Origin: Aquila chrysaetos chrysaetos
Taxonomy: Eukaryota > Chordata > Aves > Accipitriformes > Accipitridae
Direction: 5' to 3'
Length of the DNA: 64,000 nucleotides
Assembly: GCF_900496995.4 (NCBI RefSeq)
Contig: NC_044004.1
Location: 55,706,224 to 55,770,223, forward strand
Every line of letters starts with the position of its first letter. The stretch's first letter is position 1. The notes below the pieces were generated by a model that made no database searches, was not told where the DNA came from, and saw only the letters and a program-made list of their open reading frames with translations. Below are positions 1-13,311 of this stretch, in pieces. Made by a program: the position numbers and the translations under genes.

Positions 1-1959
1 AACCACAGCAGCATGCACTCCATCGTTTGGATATGCAGGTAATATTCCCTTCCCATGGGAGGGACGTGGGGCAAGGAACAAAATAAAGATTCAGATGCTA
101 CAGCAGAAGATGGGCTTCCAGGTGGAGTCCATAAAAGGCCAGGTCTTCATGCGGTCCAGGTCTCCAGAGCCTAACATGGACTGATGGCACTTCAAGGCCC
201 CGCTGATGATTCACACTGCAAATAAACTTCAGAAGGCAGCAGGTGCCGGCGCTCGTCAGAGGACGAAGCACAATTGTTTTCTAGTGAACAGAGTAATTTG
301 AAAAGTATTTGTGCCATCTTGCCAAAAACACAAACGGTGCCACGTTTATTTTTAGATGCAGATATCCCTCTGGGAAGAAACCACAACTGGTTATGTCACA
401 CATAAATCAGAGCTACCTGCTGATACCATCACAGAGCTTACTACAGTGCTTTTTTAAATGGCTAGCTACCCAAATCCAAGGCTACATTTTTCCTGGCCAC
501 ATGGCGAGCTATGATGCGCTATTAGGTATCCAAAGTTTAATTTACATCTCAAATTACCTGCTTTCTCAGGGAGCAAAATACTCATTGGTATAGAGGTGTT
601 GGGCAGGGAAGAGAGAATACGGGAGAGCAGGGCTTGCAGCCCTCTCCTCCTCTGCACATTTCTATCCCACACTTTCGGCTCCCCAGGGAGTATTTTGTGC
701 CCCCTGCTAGAGTGTGATTTTTTTAAATTTTTTTTTTTTTACATTTCTCCTGTTGGGTGAATAGCGGTGTGCAGAAGGGAAGGGAATTGATGTGCTGGCC
801 TCAGGGCTAGCAAATCATGTAATGCAGGGGCTGTATTAGGGATTTAGGTGGATGGATGCTCGATCCCGCTGCGGCAGTTCTGGGTAGTCGCACGGTGGGC
901 AAGCAGGCAGCTCTCATTAACCTCTGTAGTGGATTAGCCACTGGAGGGACACAAAGGCCTGCACTGGGCTCGTCTGAATTACGTCTGGTTGTTGCTCAGG
1001 TTATTTTTTCTGAGGCTTTGTTTTGCAATCTGCTTTCAGCACCATGCCATGCTGAGCCCTCTTCTGCTCCAGCCTCTGGGCTCTGGCTCCTCACAGCACT
1101 AATGTCTGCATTAAACTGCGTCACTTCATTCACCCCTGGATCCCGCACAGCCCTGCTGCTTTACACACAAAGGCAACATGGTCCTTCAGGTATCAGCAGC
1201 CCAGTCAGATTAACAGGATTCATGATGGACAATGGAGTAGAAACCATAAAAAATCCCCCAAACGTTTCCTATATCAGCAACGAAGCTTGTACTACACAGC
1301 AAACACATGAGTCTTAGTAAAGGATGTGTGAATGTATGTGTATACAAGCAGAGAAGGGTTATGTCAAAAGAAAGAAGTTTCTGCCAGACTTCCTTAATAA
1401 TATTTTCTTGTTCTTTTTGTGTCATATGCTATGGACAGTACTGGTTATCTGTTGTCTCACATTTCCTGTCTTAAAAAGCTGTTTGACCCTCAGTCCTTTC
1501 CAAAAATAATAATATTATTCACGGTGCAAGGCTCTGCAATTACGCTTTCACTATTCTGACAAAAAAAATAGCATTTTTCCACATCCTCTTCACTATTTGG
1601 AAAATAACGTCTGCAAATCCAGTGTGAACATGTACTATTTAACTCATTAAGGCAGTACACTTTCTGACTACCAAACTGATTTTGAATACATAACATATTT
1701 TGAATACTTAATCAAAAGATTAGATGCAAACCTGCACATAACAGTGGGTAACATTAGGGATTCAAAGTTCTGGTTTAACTCAAGTGTTGCTGGGGACTAA
1801 GAGTTAAGAGCTCTGATGTCATATTGTCTTCTCATTCCTCCCAATTTTTATCATCCTCCCTGCTTTTTATGGCTACATAATGAGATAATTACAATGCATT
1901 TACTGCACTGACAAAAACTGTTTTGAAAAACTCATACAAGAGCCTTTGATAGCTGCACA

Positions 1960-2036
1960 GATGGTGGGCAACTGCCTTATGGACAGAGGTTGGACTAGAT
2001 GATCTCCAGAGGCCCCTTCCAACTTTAATTTTCCTA
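1960..2036 (+). mobile_element. CR1 LINE 3'-end fragment
   Basis: The stretch from about 1,983 reads as the conserved CR1 3'-tail phrase: ggttggactagatgatctcc followed by agaggccccttccaac. This is the most frequent interspersed repeat of bird and reptile genomes. Only the tail is recognisable, so this is a typical 5'-truncated copy with no reverse transcriptase frame. Its left edge is uncertain. It is strong support for a sauropsid, most likely avian, source. Confidence 0.85.
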
Positions 2037-5000
2037 CGACATTTTAACATGTACACTTACATGCCAACACTTACTATTACCCTTCTGTATGCCAGTTCAT
2101 CCAAACAGAAATACCCCCACAGGGCAGATAGGCCTTGGAAGCTCAAATTCCTCTGCTAGATCACCTCCTGTGCCTTGCCAGACCGAGCTCTGAGGAAAGG
2201 CAATATGCTGCTCTCTAAATATCACACGAGCCCCATCCTTGGGGAGCTCAGCAGCGGTGGCATCTGGGAAGAAGGACGCACAGACCTGGCAGCTATTGGG
2301 TTGAAATGACCCACAGAGAGAGCTGGTTCCTCCAAACACCGAGCCTCGCTTTCTCCTTGCAGGGCAAGGACCTTGGCTGAGGTGCTGGTGTGCATCATCA
2401 TGCCCACCCGCAATGAAATTCTCCAGCGTGGGTGGATGCTGGGGGTAACGAGCGCGGAGCAGGGTCTCACCAGCTTGCTTCGTCCCCTGCCGTTGTACAC
2501 CTCTTGTGTTCACCCTCCGCCTCCCCCACACCATGGCTGTCAGTGGCCTCCAGACCACGCTTCCGACAGAGCCTGAGTACCTCTGGCCCTCTCACCTTTC
2601 TGAAATCCTTCACCCTTTTGCTCCGGCCCATAAAACAACAGAGGTAAGCCATTCACGCTTCGGCTATTGAGAAAAACAAGAGGGTCACTTCTGTCTGTTA
2701 AAAGTGACCTTTCCTCCCAGACTGGCCCTTCTGCAGCATGACACGGAGAATGATGGGCACTCTTTTCACGTCATGTTAAGCTAATGCCAATCCCTGTCCT
2801 GCTTCCCAACCGTGCAAGCAATAAAGCTTTGTGTAGTCCCTGTGTTTTCAAAGGCACAGTCCATTTTGGACACGGAAACTCTAAAAATAGCAAATTCTCA
2901 TGTCACAGATATCCACCAGCTTACTACCTGCCCAGCACCCAGGCAGCACCTTGCAGGCAGGCCAGTATGCCCGTACCTACCTCAAACTGCTTCTCATGGC
3001 CCCTGCCTACTGGTGTTTTCCTCCTCTCGGATACGCGTGCACGTACACACCCACGCGGGGACTTCTTCGTTATACAACATCATGTTGTAAGCTATGAATT
3101 TGCAGTGGAGACCTAGTTTCTCTACCACAGATTGTGTACTGCTCCAGAGATGCTTAGTGTTAAGATTAAAGAGCTATATCATTTTAATTAAGTCTAAGAT
3201 TAAGATATTTATTCTCATTCTAATGAAAATATATATTCCCTACTGCCATTCTGGAAATGGTAATACTAATACCTACTCAAAACCAGAAGCAAATCCATCT
3301 GATATTCTTAGCATATAGGTTGCATTAAGAAACCCCAGATTGACACGTGTTTACAAATTCCCATTTTGTTTTTCTCCTCCATGACATTAGCCTTGAGGAG
3401 GAGCAGCTGTTTATACCATGACCCACAGATACTGAAAGCTATTTAAATATAGTCTGGACAAAGTACCTGCCACAACTACAGCTAGGCTCTGGGCTTTCTT
3501 TTTTGCTATCTGCCTCTCACCTCTCCACTCCAGGTTTTTTCTTTCTTCCATCATTCCTTCTTCAGTACCTTTAGTTCCTATCTACCCTGTAATTACTCTT
3601 TTGCTAGCTTTTCTGGCTCCTGCCCATTTGCTCGCAAGTTTGACGGTGCATGTCCTATGCTGGAAGAAAACACCCGAGCCTTCCTTTGCCCTCACGTGCC
3701 CCCTCAGCTCACAACCTGCTTCCAGCACCCGAGCCCCCGGAGCGAGCTGGTGCATTGCTTCAGTACCTGGGGCTGCTCTCGTCCATCTTTGCTCTCCTGG
3801 CATTATGGAACACATCTCCAGAATATCATTTCCACCCCTCACCTCAGAAACCTTCAGTGACTTAAAGGCTCTTTCCCCATGTGGTATCTCAGAGGCTTTT
3901 TTCCCCAGTGGTATCTCAAAGCACAAATAAATCGCACTTACTTTTTCTACCCAACAGTTTCGGAATTAGATATATTTTACAAGTAACGTGAAGTAACGAG
4001 GAACAAAATACTTTTCTGATGTTTAGTTTAAAAAAAAAGTATGCCATTGCCTGCATTTTTCTTTTCGTAACAATTTTTGTCCTTCGCTACTGCTTCAAGT
4101 GGAAGAGGTGAAAGAGGGGGTTAAGAAGTTTAAAAAGTAGGAAAAAGGAATGTGTTTGGAAGAGCATTTTCTGCCCTCAACTCCTTCACTTCTTCTCATG
4201 CTACTATCACTTTCTTAGTGCCACAGGAATGTTCAGGGGCTTTGGTTTTGCTGTTTCATGCTGTGTTTCCACACAAGCCAAGCAGAACACCTTACTCTTG
4301 GTTTCAAAAGGCCTGGACTCTGCTAACAGTTCAAAACGCAGTTGGTTTTTAAGGTAGTGGCACCACCTGCAAGCCAATGAGGCTGCAGATGTTTGCAGGG
4401 TCTTGACAAAGTGTGCGCCTGCAGGGCAAGCAACAGAACCAGTGGGAAGACATTTGGAAGAAAATATTTCAATATGAAAAAAATGTCTCCATGTTTTTCA
4501 GCTAGGGAAAAGACTGATTTTTAAAGCTAAAATTAGAAGCTAGAAGAGGTAAAAATGTTACCACCTTTTTTTAAAATCAAAAGATGTATTCTGCTGCAAA
4601 ACTGTGACCAAGCTGAAAAGTCTTTTTGATTCCAGTTCCTCCTGCTCTTTCTCTCCAAACACGCGCCCCTTCAGCCAACTCGACTCCACAGGGCTGTGGG
4701 AGGAAAAACTCCTGGGCTCTCGCTGTAGATGCCAACCCGTGCAACCTTTACTGGGGAGCAAGGGGAAGAGAGAGGCTCCTGCGAGCCCTGCTGACCATCA
4801 GGAAGCAATGTGGAGAGTCCCGTGCTGGCACCCACTCCCTGCACTTTCCTGGACACCCTCTTGAAATGCCTGTCAGGTAGTTTCTTCTAAGAAAATTTAT
4901 CCACAAGAGCAAGAGAGTAATGCGTTTCCCCCAGTAGCAAACAGGGCGGCTCACACTTCATTAAAAAGGCAAACCAGAAGTCCCTGGCTAATCCCCAAGA

Positions 5001-6958
5001 CATGGATGTGACTCTCTGAACCTCTCATTCTTTCTGCTTGCCTCCCATGGCCCAAAACAAGGCAGCTCGGAGGTCTGGATGCAAAGTCAGGAACAGTATC
5101 AGCCACGTTACGTATGTTCAGTCTGCAGTACGCATCCTTTATTTTCTCTTCCTGCTCATAAGACGCTGGGATGAGGCGAGGATGCTGCGATCTGACAACT
5201 GCACAAAGAGCACAACTGCTAGGTGAAATCCCATCTGTGTTTCTCCCCTTGTTAAAACATAAAACCAAAAAAAATCCAGACTAGGTGATGAGAAAAACTG
5301 GGCAACTCTATAGCTGTCAGACAAAGCCCTGCCAAGAAGGACAATTGCATTTTTCCATTCCTCTGGCTTCAGGTATCATGTGCTAACCGCAGCTGCAGAA
5401 ATTTAAATCTGGCCTTTAAATTTAGGTGACAGGCCACCTTTATGGCTCATCTGGACACCTGCAAGGCTATCCCAAGTGGAAAGGAGGGGGTTCAGAGCAA
5501 TCGCTTAGTAGATGAGCCTTCAGGTGTCACCTCAAAGAGTTTCAGGACTCTTTCATACCCTTCACAGAAATTACAAACTGTCACTGCTACCTCTACTCTC
5601 TGTCCACTCTGTTTAGACTTATTTTATTCCATATAACTATATTAAAATTATATTCAGGATTACTCACAAAATAGTAAGTACGTTCATTTGTGCATACAGT
5701 ATTTGCCTTTCTGATTAACACCCCCCCCAAAAGGAGCTCAGAGAGCAGAAATTAAAATACCATTCTCCAACTTGCCCCCACAGATGCCTCAGGGCAAAAC
5801 CAAATGGATGACTTACTCCTGCAGTTTTGCATTTGGCTTCATAATTGAAGGATCAGGAGAAATTTTAGCTTTTTGAACAAATAATTAGCTTCACTAAAAA
5901 TAGCCTCTCTTCCTTTCTTGAACTGTGTAATTGCTCAACTAAATTAACAGAACCAACCAACCAAATTTAGTGATGTTGGAGGGCAGAGTGTCAGACTTCT
6001 AGCTGATAAAAGAAGAATCAACCTCCTGAATTCTGTTGTTTGACAGCTCTGATGTTGAAACTTTTCTCCAAAATAAAACCAGTGTTTTATATTCGCCTCC
6101 CTTGGGGACACTTCTGGAGATTTAAAGCAGAACCCTGTATTATTTCTTCTCCTCTAACTCTGTTATAAGTTTTACACATGTTTTCCTATGTAGAGACTTC
6201 TAAAGTAGCCCAAGCATTTTGAAAATCTATTCCAAGTCCCACACATATATCATAATGGAAAAAGATGCTGGGTTTTTTTTTCTGGAAAAAGAAACAAAAT
6301 AAGATGAGAAGCTCAGCACACACGCAACGTGCACCTTCCTTGTCTAAACTTTCCGGTGCTACTAAAGTCTCCAGACCCTGAACCTGCCAAGTGTGAAAAC
6401 CAGTGGCCATGCAGCTAAAAGCAGGTACCCTCTGCTTAACCCCCCTGCCCCATCACCACCAGCATCGCGCCTCCAGCAGCCTGTGACCTCCCTCCTGGGC
6501 TGACTGGGACTGGTTTCCCTGCTGAACCCCAGGCGTGCGCTTGCAAAAGCAGAGGTGGATGAAGCAGGACAGCCTCAAGCCTGCACTCTGCACCACCTGG
6601 AGGGGAGCTGCTTTTGGCCCGAAAACTAAATAGCTATACTAGCAGGCCCATGGAGCCCCGTGCTCTCCTGCAATGCAAAGATGCTATAGGAGCAGCAAGC
6701 CTTACAGTTCATGTCTACCATGGCATGGCTCAAAATGATGCTGTCATTAAGAAAAGAGGTTTTCCCCCAGTTTATCCCAACTTCCCTCAACATACATGTA
6801 GGCACAAAGTCCCAAGGTGGGAGTTCAGCGATGGAAGAAGTCACAGTGCCAGAAAGCAGCCCCAAACCCTCCCTTCCACCACAGAAACCCATTGCTAAAT
6901 CCTATTCGTACCATATTCAGATCTCTCAGTGACAAGAGTGATCTATAGCTGTCTAGCA

Positions 6959-7010
6959 GTATTTATACCACAGCAACCACTGCAGTATCTGGGGAGCATG
7001 GTATAAATAC
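6959..7010. repeat. 12-bp perfect inverted repeat, 28-bp spacer
   Basis: Gtatttatacca at 6,959–6,970 is the exact reverse complement of tggtataaatac at 6,999–7,010. Both arms contain a TATAAAT-like core, one on each strand. The structure could fold as a hairpin or be the remnant of a small inverted-repeat element. No target-site duplication is evident outside the arms. Confidence 0.6.
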
Positions 7011-7350
7011 AGACCAAGCGATAGCCAGGGAAGCCCAAAGAGTGGGCGAGGAGGGCGAGTGGCCAAAGCAGCTGAGAGACATGCTGATTCAGTGCATCTC
7101 CTTCAGCTGTCCTCAGCAGCGGGTTGCCACAGAGTGGAGGTCAGGAAGCTTAAAAGAACCAATTTATCTTTTCTTTCTGTCCCTTTAACGGCCTGTTTCT
7201 CACGCTTTGCTTGAGCCCTCAAGGTTCTTAACCTGAGTATCCGACCACAGCACATTGCATTATTACATAAAGTATAGTAAACACATAACTATTTCTTCTA
7301 AAGTGATGATTTGGTTCATGCCCACCAGCCTGCAGCAGTCAGCAGATGAG

Positions 7351-7420
7351 ATTGCAGTTGTCATCCCTGTCTTACAGATGGGGAAATCCGTGCAAAGGGA
7401 AACTGTCTTGCCCCAGCAGG
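7351..7420 (+). mobile_element. Probable MIR/CORE-SINE remnant
   Basis: The segment containing catccctgtcttacagatgg, then ggaaa and a later cttgcccc, follows the conserved central part of MIR-type SINEs (a tract near tccccattttacagatgagg, then aactgag, then cttgccca). It is diverged, as expected for an ancient amniote insertion, so the borders are approximate. The assignment is from memory of the consensus, not an alignment. Confidence 0.5.
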
Positions 7421-10400
7421 CCCGTGACTGTGCCTGTGACTGTAGAGGAGACGTTCATGTTCTCACCCCAAAATCCAGTCACAGGGCTTTTAAGATGGCA
7501 GCTTGAAACATATTCCAGTTTAAATGTGAGGGAAATGGAAATGGTTGTTTAAGAAAAACTCCTGAATGTGCATCTCTCAGTCACATGTTTAGTTTCTTCC
7601 CAACACACATTAAAGGCAAGTATTTTCAACTGACTGAACAGGACCTTTCAGCAGTGAAATCGGTGAGAATTTGAAATATGAGCTTTGCACGTTGACTTCT
7701 TTCTTCTTCATAAATATATTACAATTCTCTATTCCTAAATGGAACCTTTGAAATAAAATATAAGCAAGGAAGAATCCCTCATACAAACGGGATTTGCAAC
7801 AGGGTTTTGCAAGCACATAGCTGGTTTAGGGGACCTTCTTCCCATCTGGTCTAGCAATACTTCTGTACCCCTCCTTGCTAGAGAAGGCAGGGTATTTTAT
7901 CACTTTGTTCTATTTTTTCCACTCAGGATACTGCATTTTTTCTGAAGAAATGTGATGGATGCAGCAGCCTACCTACTTGCTGCAATTCCCACAAGAACAT
8001 TTTCTTTTCTGACTCCACCGCTCTGCAGGGAGCTGGTCTTCTCAGCAGCACCCACCGCGCAGATCAAACACTTGGCAACTACTTTCTGTCACATGTTCAG
8101 AGCCCCTTGTATGGCTGGAAAGGCTGGAGTGAACTGTTCTTGAGGGTAAGATTGGATTTGGGACGCTAAGATCAGATTTGAGAGCCCCTTTTCGCCTGCA
8201 GCAGTGGCAATGGAGCAGCACATGGGACTGCACTTACAGTGCAAAACTTATCTATGGTTTATAGAATTATCACCATTTGACTAATTTGGGCTATTTCTAC
8301 CCTTACAAAAGAAACATTCAACTCAGGTATTGCTAGAAAGCACTAAATTACTACTCATGTCTTTGCACAGCCACTCATTCAAAAGGGCAGATACTACTTC
8401 TGTGAACGGCATTTTTCAAGCTGTGCCTCCTGGCTTGATTCACTTAACAGCCTGGCTAAGGACCCTCTCTCCCTGCTGATTTGGCACTCCAAGCTGTTTT
8501 GTAGAAGATCACCAAGGCAGGCAAAATCAAGCCCAGCGTTATGTGAGGCCCTTGCTCCTCAGTGTACAAACAGCGGGAGAGCTTTTGGGAAGAGCTCTCT
8601 GACAGATACCTTCGTAGCCCACTTCTCTGAGTAAGGTGCCGCAGCACCAGCTTGCTTTGCCTTGGTTTGATTGCAGTGCATGCTCAGTAATATTCTGCAA
8701 GTACAGGATATCTTTTCAAAATATCTCAGTCCTAGTCATCTTCTCCCCATTTTTGCAGCAGGCTTCAAGGGCAATTTTCACAGCAACTTTGCTGTGGATG
8801 CTACTTCTTTGCAAGGAAAAAAAATGTAATAAGAAAAATCTATTTATCAGCCTGGCAATACAAGGGCTCCCTGAAGCCATGGGTTTTGATCACAAAAGAT
8901 CTGATGCAGCCTTTATTTGCCTTGCAGTTTTCCTTGTGTAGACAAGGATCTGCCCTGTATCTGTCTGAAGGACCTAACGGTACCCCCTGTAACAGGAATG
9001 TGCCAGCTCCTGCTGGATTAGATTTCCTCTTTCCTCCCCTGCTGCTGTTACTCACCAGCGGCATATGTTTTTGTGCTTGGACATCCCTGAGACAGCTCTG
9101 CTTCAGTGTATTGTATTTCTATACATTTCTAATGTTAAAGAAAAATGGAATTTAAGAGCAGGACAGAGAAATAAGGTGTTTTCTGGCATCAGGCTGTTTA
9201 ATTTGCAAGGAGGAGAGTTTACACTCCCTGTACTTCAGATCCTAAAAGAAGCTTTTAGTACTTAACTACGTGCTGGTAGCACAGAGCAGCCAGTCGAGCC
9301 AGCTCCCCACAGCGTGAAGCAGCACAAAAATGTGAGCAGAACCTATCGCTTATAACCCCCAAAAGCTGTTTTCACCTTGAATCCCAAAGAAGCAAAAGCT
9401 TGTTTTTCAAAGTGCTAACAGGGGCTGTTGCTGCCTAGGTTATTTCTTGTAACCATGATAGCAGACAAAGAATCAAAGTGACATTTTCCTTCTTGGCATC
9501 AACTAACCTGCCCCCACCTCCACCCCCGCATCTGACTCCACAGGTTTTTTTCTGGAGATGCTGAGTGTGATCCCTATTTGTGCGCTGGTGAGACATCTCC
9601 AAGTTATGCTGGATGTGCAGCTCTCCTTTGACAAATGTGATTATGAACATGCATCGGTTATTAAAATGGATTTTTATCACTTGCAAAATATGCCACAGAT
9701 TAAATGCTGTCCAGCTTCTCAGGGCTATACTTTTTGTTACAACCAGATTGAAATTGCTATAAATTCTTTGTCTGTAGCTCTGCCAGAAACACGCTGACAT
9801 GACTTGCAACCAATACAGAAGTCAAAATAATTCTTACTACCTGAAGCAGATAAACATTTTGCTCTATTCTGAGATCTCTACATCAATGCTGCGTTTTTTA
9901 TTCAGAGTAGTTTTGTTTAATGGACTTTTCATTTACAGAGCTTCAATTTATTTCTGTCAGCCTGAGGACTGCTATTAAACCTGCACTAAAACAACTATGA
10001 ATTTCAGCAACATTTCCTAAACAACTGAGCTTGATTTTAGCACTTTAAAAATAGTTTCAACCTCATTAATACTTTTCATTACCATACAATTTCCTTCCCA
10101 GAAGCCAGTGATTTGCAAACTTTCATTAGGAATGCAGAAAGGGATTCACTTGTAAAAGCACCTGGGTTCTGCTCCCAGCTGTGGTACAGGTTGCTTGGCC
10201 TTACTAAACCGCACAGCTCATCTGGACTTCTGACTACATATCTCCAATATTTGATGTGATTTTGTGCGCAGTTTTGAACCATGCCACAAGCATGAAACCT
10301 CACAGATCTCTGTCTGACACCGGCACACCCTGTGAAACCCTCGAATGGCACATTTCTGCGTCTATCAAGTAAAAGAGCACCATTTATGTGGTGAAGTGCT

Positions 10401-13266
10401 ACAAGCCCCTGCAGCTCTGGAGTGAGCCTCTTCACTTCTGCATATGTTTGTTGCTTATATTAAAGTGTGACTTGTGTCTGGCTCTTGGGACTCTGAGGAT
10501 GATTCCCATGGGCAGGATCCTATGGTCCCTACAGAAATATGGCAGGGAAGTCTTCTGCTTAGTATATGAAGCTCTTATGCTTTTTGTAGTAACTTATATA
10601 TGTGCAATATATAATTTCTACACCAGATAGTAAAATGCTTTCTGTGGGTATAGCGCATTTACTTTCACCAGCACTGGCTGAAGTGACTATCTACATTTTT
10701 TTAAGGCTGCAAAGATCTGGGTTATTTAAACTACATTTGTTGTCTATAATATAAAATTTCCTGGAGATAAGTGGGGGTTTTTTTGCCTTTATGCATGATT
10801 ACACTTCTCAATAGATTACAGACCATAGGTTTTTGTTTTAATTCCACCTCTGGCAAACAGACTCCTGGACTGCCAAATGCTTTCAAAGCAAGGAGGAAGT
10901 TCATTAAATTTTAACGTTCATAAAAATAATGACGTTGAGACCTAGCACCTCATGAACCTCTTGTCTCAAACTTAGGATTTCCTGGGAGCCCACACATAAC
11001 CCATGCCCCCTCCAACCCATGTCATGCACTAAATGTAAAAAATGGAGAAATGCCAAGAAATAAAGGTGGCCAACAAGAGGTACCAAATTCTGATTCCAGG
11101 TATTACATCTTAGAGTCTGTCAGGACTGGGAAATAAAGCAGACTCATTTACATGTGCAAAATGAATTTCTGAGTTCAAAGAGGAGATTCTTAACTTCCTG
11201 AAACCAGATCAGACCGTAATAACAATACAACCCTCATGCTTCTAAGAGTCTCCTCCATTTTCTTTACAGCATCAGGTCTGCGTCTCAAATCTCAATTTCC
11301 TTAGTCCTTCCTCTTCAACCAGAAAAATCCTCACTGGTTTATTCTCCGGTCATACACAAATTCTCTCTTTGTTCAATTACAGCTTATATTTCAGCCACCT
11401 ATATTGCGGGATACAACTGCCTTTTAATTAGTTTTGCCTATCTGCAATGAAATTAGATCAGTGGCTATACTTGGAGCACATCCACAGTGTTGACAAGGCC
11501 TGAGCTATACCAGCTTTGCAACAGCTAAACATGAGTGAACCCTGCTATGCTGTAAGGTAACGTAACCAAAGATGACGACCACTACTCTGCAAATACACCA
11601 CGCAATATTCCTTCCCTGCAAAGCTAATTGTCTTCAGTTTAGCCAAGGAGGAAAACATTTTTTTGCTGCAAAGTGAAACCACTACATGAAAGCTGTATTT
11701 CGTTCAAAACAGAGCCGGTCCGCTATGCCAAAGTCATGCTGGCAAGGACACATCAAAACCAAACTCCCCAGCCCCTTGCTACCTTACTTGTTTATGTCAA
11801 TCAGTTTGGAGATCTTTAACATTTGAGTTATGTTTATCTGAACTGGTTTTCAAGGTCTAATTATAACATGTGAAGTGGGGTGAGATAGCTGCTATGAAAG
11901 TCGCAATATAAATAAGAGGACTTGACGGGCTGAATGATATGTTGGCACAGACCAGACATGTATGTCACGTGGAAGCCCAGTGCAGCTGTTGTAGTCCATG
12001 GTACAATAAATAGCTATGGGGAAGCGGCGCGGTCATGCGGCGTTTTTTAATACCACCTACTGTGCTACTTGGCCGAATGCACTCGCCTTGCAAAAAAAAA
12101 TGGGCAATATCTGCAGCTTAAATGCAGAAAAGCGACAGTCCTAGCAGAACAAGGCTGGTGCCCTTCAAAGGCTCTGCAGGAGAACATGGCATGGTTGCCT
12201 GCCTCCCCTGCCCCGTCCTCCTTTCACACAGTCCTCCAAAGATGACCCAAGCATGACTTTCCACTCAGCAAAACCAACAGAGCACGTGCTCTCGCCTCGT
12301 TGAGCTGGGATAGCGTGCTGTGCACAGTAATGTACGCAACCTCTCCTCCTGTTGCAGGAGAGATCCACTGCAACCGCCCGGCAATGGGCATGCAAGGATC
12401 ACTCCTGGCAGCACTCGCAGAGGGATGTCTCAGGTAAGACTAGGCTTCTGGAGAGGATCTCTATTTATAACCTGGACCCCGATAGGTGGCTGGTCTTGGG
12501 TGTTAATGTGACAAAGTATTGGTTTTTAAAGTCGCTGAAATGCCTCAACAGGGAATGGAAGATGAAACCGCTGCTGGCTTGCAAATGGTCATTCATGCCA
12601 TGTGCTGGTAAGAGAAGAAGCCATCAATACCGGGTATTCGCAGCGCATTGAACATCAATTAAACCGATAAGGGTCCATGAAATATTAATTATAAAGCACC
12701 TGCACCCTTTCTAAGGTTAGGTTCTTATCTGTTTTAGAAAAAATTTTCCTGCCACAGGGCATATGTATCTTTAAATTAGCAACTGGCAATGAACTGAGCT
12801 TTAGACAAGGCTCTGGAAAATGCCTGGCATCCATAATTCCAGCAAGATGCCTTCTGGGTTTCTATTACACAGATGTGAGCAGCGTATTAGCCCGCGTTTC
12901 CCCAGAACAGAAAAGGCACTACAATTGCAATCATTGTCGTCAGAAAGTAATTTACGTCCCCTTTTTGACCCAGATTCTCAGTATCCTGCTTATGCAGCAG
13001 CGGTGCCATAAAATGCAAAATGATGCAACATTCAAATGTTTTCGGAGCTACTGACGTAACATAATTTTATTTGGGTAAAATAATTTTTTTCCCTAGCTCC
13101 TTTCTACTCAGCTCTCAGTGTTACTCATGAAGTTTGTCCCTGTATCCATAAATAGTTGCATAAAGTACACAGGGCTATCAATTTTGATAGTGCATGGATA
13201 CGTTTCATATGTTATTTGAACCTAGACTTTGAAGCTGCAAAATGTCAAAGTGGCAAATTTCAAAAT

Positions 13267-13311
13267 GAAAAAGAAAAGAAAAAAGAAAAGGAAAAAGAAA
13301 AGAAAAGAAAA
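13267..13311 (+). repeat. A/G-rich simple repeat (AAAAG-like)
   Basis: About 45 bases consist only of A and G, built from aaaag and aaaaag units (imperfect). It is an ordinary purine-rich microsatellite and is probably length-variable. On the opposite strand it creates a spurious Phe/Ser-rich open frame. Confidence 0.85.

Noticed and set aside
856-1317. 153-residue open frame in the upstream flank
   Set aside because: No domain, no repeated family motif, no splice-site context and composition like the surrounding DNA. Chance open frame.
2097-2558. 153-residue minus-strand open frame
   Set aside because: Overlaps other frames of similar length, reads as low-information sequence and has no recognisable domain.
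9435-9809. 124-residue minus-strand open frame with a Gly run
   Set aside because: The Gly run comes from a ccacctccaccccc tract; no family resemblance and no supporting splice signals.
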